Source: Lottia gigantea (lineage: Eukaryota; Mollusca; Gastropoda; Lottiidae). Taken from it: a stretch of 64,000 nucleotides of DNA. Shown in pieces: positions 57,596 through 64,000 of this stretch. Below the pieces are notes generated by a model. It saw only the letters and a program-made list of their open reading frames with translations, had not been told where the DNA came from and made no database searches. The position numbers and the translations under genes were made by a program. The DNA lies in the NCBI RefSeq assembly GCF_000327385.1, contig NW_008707617.1:3529613-3593612 (forward strand), given 5' to 3'. Position 1 is the first letter of the stretch, and each line of letters begins with the position of its first letter.

Positions 57596-60500
57596 ATTGA
57601 CATTTCGATAACAAACTAATCCGAATTTTTAAATGATTTGCTGTCCTTGTTCTTTGAAAAACCTTTAATTTCTAGCTCTAACCCACTAGACAAGATATTA
57701 TTCCATAAGGTAAAACTCTATTGAAAAAGAAGTATATGACTCCCTGAAGTATTTGATACTGCTGATGATTGCCATTCTAAAAGTTGTTCTGATGTGGAGT
57801 TATTGCTGTTGAGAACTGCAATGAGAACTTGTTCATGTTTTAATTTGATGAACAGTTTTTAAGGTTTTGCTTTGCCTTTTAAGTATTTTTTCAGATTATT
57901 TGAACATTCATAATTTATGACTTTATTTTCATTTCTGACATAGTGGGCATATGCTACCTTGCCTGGCAAGTCATCTTTATATTTTTTGATCAAATTTGTT
58001 TGTTGGATGATTCAGGGTAAGGTACAGCCTGGAGATGTTTTAGATGAAATGTTTGGTGAAAGTTTAAAGGATGTTAAAAGGGGAAGGGTAAGATTAAGAT
58101 TTGTCCATTAAATCCTTGTAAAGCTTTCACCTATTGTTATTGTTAACAAGTTCAAAAGAGACCCTATTCTTCAGATACAGGAAAGCTATTAACAAATTTT
58201 TACTGAATTTTGATTATATTATTATTTTGATAATTTTGAGTAAATATGAAATAACTGACATGAGATAAAGATATTTTAGGAAACTGAGTGTTATTCTATG
58301 AGCAGCAACATCTATTGAATCACTTATTGAGAAATTCTTTACCCTTTGAATATTCATTTGTAGAGCACTACAAATATGTATTGAAATTATTTATTTTCAA
58401 ATTTATTGTCAGGTTCAAGAATTATTTCAACATTATAAAGGTATTCCTGTTTATGTCTCAATTATAAAGGTAAACAAAAAAAGAAATTGTCTATATAAGT
58501 ATTAGTAATTTCATATTAGTAACTAATTACCGGTAATAATACTACAGGAAGCACTGTATTGTGATAATACAAGCTTTCTCAGTGTTAGTGTAGAATTGTA
58601 TCTTCGATTGCCATTCTATAGCATGCTACCGAGCAAGTGAATGTCCAAAGAAGTAATTAAATTTGTGAAATGAAAGATTATCCCTTGTCCATTGTCATTA
58701 ATCTTATTATCAGTGTATATATATATCACTAAAATTTATTAAATAAAAATGAGATGAGCAAGTGATAGTATGGTTTATAGACTGAATTTGATTACGATTT
58801 GTTTAAACCAGGGCTGTTGATTTGACTCTACTTCCAGACCTGTCTGGCAGGGTATCTCAAATATACATACTATTGATTGTTTAATATTGATATTGGTTAT
58901 GTTTTATTCAGGCTAGAGAGTATAGTGGTAATATTTACCGTCCATTAAGAACGGCATTACATGAATTGAGTATAGATCCTTTAAAACATCAAGATGAAGA
59001 GAATTCAGAGGAGACTAATGGTATAGATTGTGTTAAACCACCACATACTATTTTAGAGGAGGAAGAAACAGAGATGACTCCTGTTCATGGTCCTGATGGC
59101 AGGTAAGTCACTGTCAGACCACTCAATAAGACATCCTCTTCAATTCCAACTGTATAGAAAACTTGTGTATGTACAGCCTACAGTCTTATCAGGGTCCCTT
59201 GTAAGCAATTGAATACAAAACTTCTCATAGGCCTACTTATACTAAGATTAGGAAATCTATTCCAGCAAACTTTGTTAATTGGTGAGAACTATTGTAGCTT
59301 TCAGAAATTTCCTGTAGAACAATATATTTATATCTACATAATATGTTATAAATCCAATTATCAATTGTATGAATTTGTTCTATTTAGTGCCAGTTATAAA
59401 GTAACTTATATAGGAGAATATTCATTAGGTTCTGTAAGTATGAGATTTTTCATAGAAATCAGAAAATATTTGTTAAAAATAAAAAAATTTGTTGTATTCT
59501 TCCCCAGTCAGTATTTGAATAGTTGGGCTATAAACCACTGTTTGTTTTATACATACTAGGATGGGAGAGTAGAAAGAATAGAAGATGGTGTCCTCAAAGT
59601 TTTACAATCAAACAATAGAAAAAATCTAGTAAGTCATTGTTTTATTTTTTTTCCAAAATATTTGAATGAATGCTGACATGCTCTCCTGTACAGTGTATTA
59701 TATTATATTACCATGTCTCACTGTATTTTTAAAATATGACTTTTTTTGTATCACGATTATGAAGTGTAACAATACCGGTATTTCTGTGTACTTATCAGGT
59801 ATTATTTTCATAACAGTACATGTATATCACTTACCACTATATACTTATTATCAGATTAAGTAATTGTTATTGATAAAAGTGTGTACATTGTTTATAGCTG
59901 GTATTCATGTTATATATTTTTCAGTCTGTGATGATTTATCTATCAGAAACTGGTATCAAAGTCAGATCATTATCAGGTGATGAAGTAAGTTTATCAAAGT
60001 TGTTCTATAGTTCTTTAGTCTCAAACAGGGTTTGTGGGTTCCTATAGGATTGACAGCTTTTTATAATCCCAAATTATGATGTGGACATAAGTAGTGTCCA
60101 CATTGGATAATCTTGGAATTTATCAAATGAACTATTTATATAACCCCGGTAAACTGATCCCGTTAACCCCGGTAAAACAAACCCTGTTAACAAACCCCGG
60201 TGATAGACCCCGTTAAAACTAACCCCGTTAAACCCGGTTAGACACCCCCTTATCTGAACAGTATAAATAGAACCCTGAAGAGTGAGCCTTATTAATCAGT
60301 CTGAAGAGTACACCCAAGTACGAAACTAGTTACTGATAACTAGGGATAACTGGTCGCCTCACCCATTTTTATCTCGAACTATTTATATATTTCTAGGAAA
60401 TTTTAAACCATTCTTACACTGAAGTATCAGCATGTGGTAGAAGAACAGATTATTTACAACATTTTTCATATATTGCTGGGTATGTATCTCATGATAATTA

Positions 60501-62867
60501 GATATTAGATCAACATATACTTTATTTTTTTTATTTTGCCTTCTCTTTATTACTTACAAGAATTAGCTACAGTACAATAAAAGTGGCAATACATTTCCTT
60601 AGGTGATGTATTTCAGAATTTTCATTTGTCGAAGTGAAAGTTAACAATCATACTATCTGTCCACCTAGATAAAAAATGATTAACATTTTCGTTGATTTTT
60701 CAGTGAAACATCATGTAATTTGTCCAAGGATTTTGTCTGTCATGTATTCCATGCATCTTCTCAAGAACTAGTAAGTATCTTTCATTTCTATGGTACATCT
60801 TTCTGTCATGCATACAATACCTTAATATATTTATATAACTGTTGTCATAACAACTTGATTGTCAACATCTTAACACATCTTTCATAGTTGCAATTATAAG
60901 AATTTCCTTGCAAAAAACTTATTACAGTTATGTTCATTATATGAGTGGAAAAACTAGACAAGTCTTGAATGATCTTATATATTCACTTTCAAATTTCCCA
61001 TATGAAATATATTTTATATATCATTGTAAATCTCAATTAGCAAATCGTTAATTTAAAATTGAAAGTCAAAGCAACAAATTTTGTTGTTTCAGACTAAAGT
61101 GATATTATGTGCAATAGGTAAGTAAATACTTTATTTTAACTTTATATTGTGTAATTGACCATCTATGATGACATTACTAATATTTGGAATGTAAGCCAGC
61201 CACAAACAGATTGCAAGAGAAGAATATTGTCTCATGAAAATCAAGTTATATGAAGATGTATAATAGACTGTGGGGCTAAGATGACTTTTTATCCACCTGG
61301 AAATAGTCTTTGCCTCTGAAGGGTTATTTATTTTCAAGTCTTTTCACTCTATTCTATTGACTTGGTCAATTGATTGAAATTTTTTTTAAGGACACATTTT
61401 GACATGTTGACGCCAAATAATTTGTTTACGTTGGGGGTGAAATCAGAAAGAACATCAATTTTTTACGTCCGTTTTTTGATAACGAGGTGTTTGTCTGATA
61501 CACTGAAAGGTGTAGACGTGTTTATTTTTTATGCCTACCATGCTGATTCAGCAGAAAAAATCACTCAAAAACTGAAATATGCTATTTGTAGCAAACATTC
61601 AATGCTGCTGCAGATTGCAACTATTTGCTATCTTGCGACTAGAAAATGTACCAGGTGGCCAGCATACTTGAAGAATCACGAAAAAAAGTACCTTAAGAAA
61701 AATTGAATACCCTAAATAGGACAGCTTGTTAGAACCCATTAAACCCACCGTTGCATTCTCTAGAACGGATTAAGTTCATTACCTGCTAGTTATGCTCTTT
61801 TTTTTTTTTCGGATTTTGTGTTTTGACGGTTCAGGTCACTATTTCTTTGCTTTTATATTCGCAGTAGGCTATGTGAGCGACTGTTAATTTTTTCATTTTT
61901 CTGTGACTTATTCTGGTGTTTTCCTTACACATGCCTGCTGGATGCGACCCATTTAAGTCACCATTATATCATCAATGGCCAGTGTAGCAGGGTATGACAA
62001 CATTACAGTTTAAAGAAGTGTAGAGATATTGTCCCATACAAAATACTTCGTTAGAAGAATGGAATGTGATGAGGCTTAGCTCACCGAAAAAGAGTCTTCA
62101 CATTAATTGTAGTAGCCTAATTATCAGTTACCTATTCGTTAGAATTCAATGTGATCACATTGTTAACAATCCTGTCCAAACCATGCAATTTTGATTAATA
62201 TTTACAGTACAGAATTCAGTAAGATTTTCTGCAAAGAATTGAAGCTAGAAAAGAAAATCAAACTTTACTTTGGAATATTTACTTGCAAAGAATGAGCTCT
62301 CATCAAAAGGGAGGCGGCAAAGCAATGTCATGTTTTGTTTACATGACCTCATTTCCATTTGACTGATCTGATTGGTCCAATTGGATAGCATCAATCTCAG
62401 TTCCACGCCCACAATACGAAGTGTAGTGGGCTCAGTTTAATACAGGTTAATAAGACGATGTCAAAACCTGTATTATGATACGATGGATGTTATTTCATTT
62501 TGTATTATTGTTTGTAATGTTGAAAATTAATCCAACCATATAAGATTATTTTACTGCTGACTTGGAAATTAAAAAGATTTCGTAATATAGAGTTCTGAGT
62601 CTACTTTGTGGTCCAGGGTTCAATCCCAGCATGGGTGAGATATTACCTGTGGATTTTTCAACCCAGTTTTACCTTGCAGGTCTGAGGGACTGACATGGAA
62701 AACTCTTCTTGCCATTCAAAAGGAACAAGGCCCTGTAAAGATCTGTACATTAGAAATAAAATGCCTATTGCTGCTGTCTTAGCAAGATTTTCCTCATTTT
62801 ACATTTCATGGCGTTTATGATTAATTTTTCAGCTCAAGGATTTCAAAGGACACATTGGTTTTTATAA
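52256..62867 (+). CDS. RUN / PDZ-like / PTB-like adaptor protein, 19 coding exons
   Basis: The coding exons are 52256-52292, 52559-52666, 52838-52898, 53239-53290, 53472-53579, 54330-54375, 54771-54829, 55084-55172, 55361-55421, 58016-58087, 58413-58469, 58912-59102, 59388-59433, 59560-59628, 59925-59984, 60397-60479, 60704-60770, 61093-61117 and 62833-62867. They total 1326 bp, encoding 441 residues. Residues about 13-155 fit a RUN domain (LAPFCRRLEDIFTLGLK, GKGRLFLRAAL, WYERDSII). Residues about 170-255 look like a PDZ domain (ALGIHF, VDKGSVAAEDGKVQPGDVL). An acidic linker follows, then a PTB/PID-like domain at about 315-435 (YIGEYSLG, DFVCHVFHA, AQGFQ). RUN domains usually bind small GTPases, and PTB domains bind NPxY tails or lipids, so a cytosolic trafficking or signalling adaptor is likely. 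I know no named protein with this exact combination. The ATG follows an acceptor at 52210-52211. Confidence 0.9.
53872..54166. mobile_element. 295-bp hAT-type MITE
   Basis: The ends are CAGTGGTGGCGC and GTGCCGCCACTA, imperfect inverted repeats of the CAGTGGCGG type common in hAT elements. The flanks are TATTTACA (53864-53871) and CATTTACA (54167-54174), an 8-bp target duplication with one mismatch, as hAT elements make. The interior has a G-rich run (53911-53931) near the left end and a shorter one at 54110. It is noncoding and lies in intron 5 of the RUN-domain gene. Confidence 0.85.
55494..57593 (+). repeat. 2.1-kb noncoding repeat with poly-A end and recurring CCGGAAGT and AGGTCA words
   Basis: This block fills most of the 2.6-kb intron 9 of the RUN-domain gene and differs in composition from its flanks. 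It is built of loosely repeated paragraphs: ATAAAACCGGAAGT, GCCAAGGTCAATGACCTTTG, GGTCAAGGTCA, and GCGAGTTATGCCCC with GTGCCACGCCCA. It ends in 34 A (57560-57593). The poly-A end suggests a retroposed transcript or a SINE/LINE-derived composite. No coding frame is recognisable and no clear target duplication was found. Confidence 0.7.
60079..60103. repeat. perfect 9-bp-arm hairpin
   Basis: ATGTGGACA and TGTCCACAT flank a seven-base loop, in intron 15 of the RUN-domain gene. The arm shares ATGTGGAC with the hairpin head at 17795. Confidence 0.8.
60143..60250. repeat. degenerate CCCCGGTAA / CCCCGTTAA array
   Basis: At least seven words of the form ACCCCGGTAAA, CCCGTTAAC, CCCTGTTAAC, CCCCGGTGA, CCCCGTTAAA and CCCGGTTAG follow each other every 10-16 bp within about 108 bp, in intron 15. 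It is much more C-rich than its surroundings. Confidence 0.75.
62590..62750 (+). mobile_element. possible tRNA-derived SINE remnant
   Basis: GGTTCAATCCC near 62609 matches the RNA polymerase III B box (T-loop arm) of tRNA genes and is followed by a non-tRNA body. No A box or full cloverleaf could be found upstream, so it is at best a 5'-eroded SINE. It lies in the last intron of the RUN-domain gene. Confidence 0.35.
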
Positions 62868-64000
62868 AGGAATTCTAAAGATCTGTGAGAATATATAGTT
62901 GAAAACACCTATTCAGCTTGAGCACAATCTAGTTTACTCATTTCTGTGCAATGTTTTTTCTGCTTTAAATATTAATGCACAGTGAGTTAAATATATCTTA
63001 AAATAACTATTAATGTTTTATGCAACATTCCAATGATGAAGGAACCAGCAAGGAGGAAGAAGAACCCAGCTCAACCAAATGATTAGATCCTGCATATTTT
63101 GCTGACCTCCTTTACATCAAATGTTGAACAGTTCAATGAAGCTTCTATCTATCTTGAAATGAGTAAACACATGACTTGATAATTATTGATCAAAATGAAT
63201 TTTTCTTGTGATAAGAATGAAGAAAGAAAATACAATATACATATTAGATACTAGAAATAGTAGAATGTGAAATATGTTGTTACTCAGAGTATTAACTGTA
63301 TAATCTTATACTTGATCTACAGTATATTTATTATTGGCAGCCATGGTAACATTGATGCTCTAATATGTAGTAATTCAATTTATCCTGTTAATGATACTGT
63401 CACCATCCACATAACATAAGGTCTGCTCATCAGTCAAATCAGTAATTGTCCACAAGAAAGCCTTATTCAGATTTGCCAAACTGGTGTTGTAGATTATAGT
63501 TTTTGAATTATCTAGTCAAACAGCATTTCTTGCCAGTACAACCTTACTTTATTTACAGAAAACCATTCCTTTTAATCTCTGTTTACTTTTGTTAACTAAT
63601 ATTTTGTTGTTTTTTTCATATTTTTGTTATTTATTGTTTGTTTTTGATCTTTAAAGTGATATTTATTCAATAAGTATTGAAATCCAAGACTTTTGTCATT
63701 TCATTAATTATGTATTTAATCTTTATCTAATATTTATTATCTACAAAGTATTTAAAAACATCTCAGTTACAAGTGTCCTTGACAGTTAAAACCACATTTG
63801 ATTTCACCATTATGTTCATTATCATTTGCATGATGGTTACCTTTAATGAGATACTCCTATCTAATTTTTGGGTTTAAAGGTGTAGAATTTTATCTGATAA
63901 CAGTCTATGTACTGTAGAAACAAGCTAGCTATAATGCATTATTAAACTTGACATTTTCTAATTGAATATATTGATTTTTAAATAATTTTTTCAAAAGAAT
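62868..64000 (+). other. 3' UTR and flank of the RUN-domain gene
   Basis: Noncoding, AT-rich sequence after the TAA at 62865-62867. No strong canonical AATAAA signal stands out close to the stop, so the transcript end is unclear. Confidence 0.4.

Noticed and set aside
61374-61706. 110-codon frame in the last intron of the RUN-domain gene
   Set aside because: No recognisable domain. The last exon at 62833 continues the PTB fold in phase, so this frame is not needed.

Overview
The window looks like lophotrochozoan animal DNA, most likely a mollusc. It is AT-rich, its genes have many small exons with GT-AG introns, and it carries Tc1/mariner, hAT-like, LINE and tyrosine-recombinase remnants plus long simple and tandem repeats. 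The species assignment is inference. There is one assembly gap, 160 N at 18074-18233.

Layout from left to right: (1) the last exon of an unrecognised protein gene (79-548, +); (2) about 8 kb without genes, holding a broken integrase-core remnant (3690-4200, -) and a copied piece of an exon of the next gene (8067-8463); (3) an SLC16/monocarboxylate-transporter-like gene (+, coding 8906-10805 and 16288-16529), whose single coding intron holds a Tc1 element and a roughly 171-bp satellite; (4) noncoding DNA with a repeat and the gap; (5) a 19-exon, 1018-residue membrane-anchored GH31 alpha-glucosidase with a trefoil domain (-, 21954-31274), convergent with the transporter gene; (6) a hairpin-rich spacer; (7) two tandem SLC5A7-like choline-transporter paralogues (-, 33182-37832 and 38818-44709) with eight exons each and identical sizes for the first seven; (8) a repeat graveyard with two minus-strand LINE remnants and a tyrosine-recombinase fossil (45464-50700); (9) a 19-exon, 441-residue adaptor gene with RUN, PDZ-like and PTB-like domains (+, 52256-62867).

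I joined the exons of the four host families by hand, using splice sites, reading phase and protein-family matches. In all five complete gene models the exon lengths add up to an exact number of codons (714, 1020 minus one = 1019, 554, 550 and 442 codons including the stop), which is a strong internal check. There is no operon-like organisation. The only clear functional link between neighbours is the duplication of the two choline-transporter-like genes.

The most interesting observations are: a compact hammerhead-ribozyme-like sequence inside a glucosidase intron; loss of the tryptophan of the choline-binding cage in both SLC5A7-like paralogues; a 241-bp exon copy inserted between 77-bp direct repeats upstream of its own source gene; replacement of the proton-coupling Asp/Arg pair in the SLC16 protein; two well-defined MITEs; and a 2-kb intronic repeat carrying seven exact CCGGAAGT sites.
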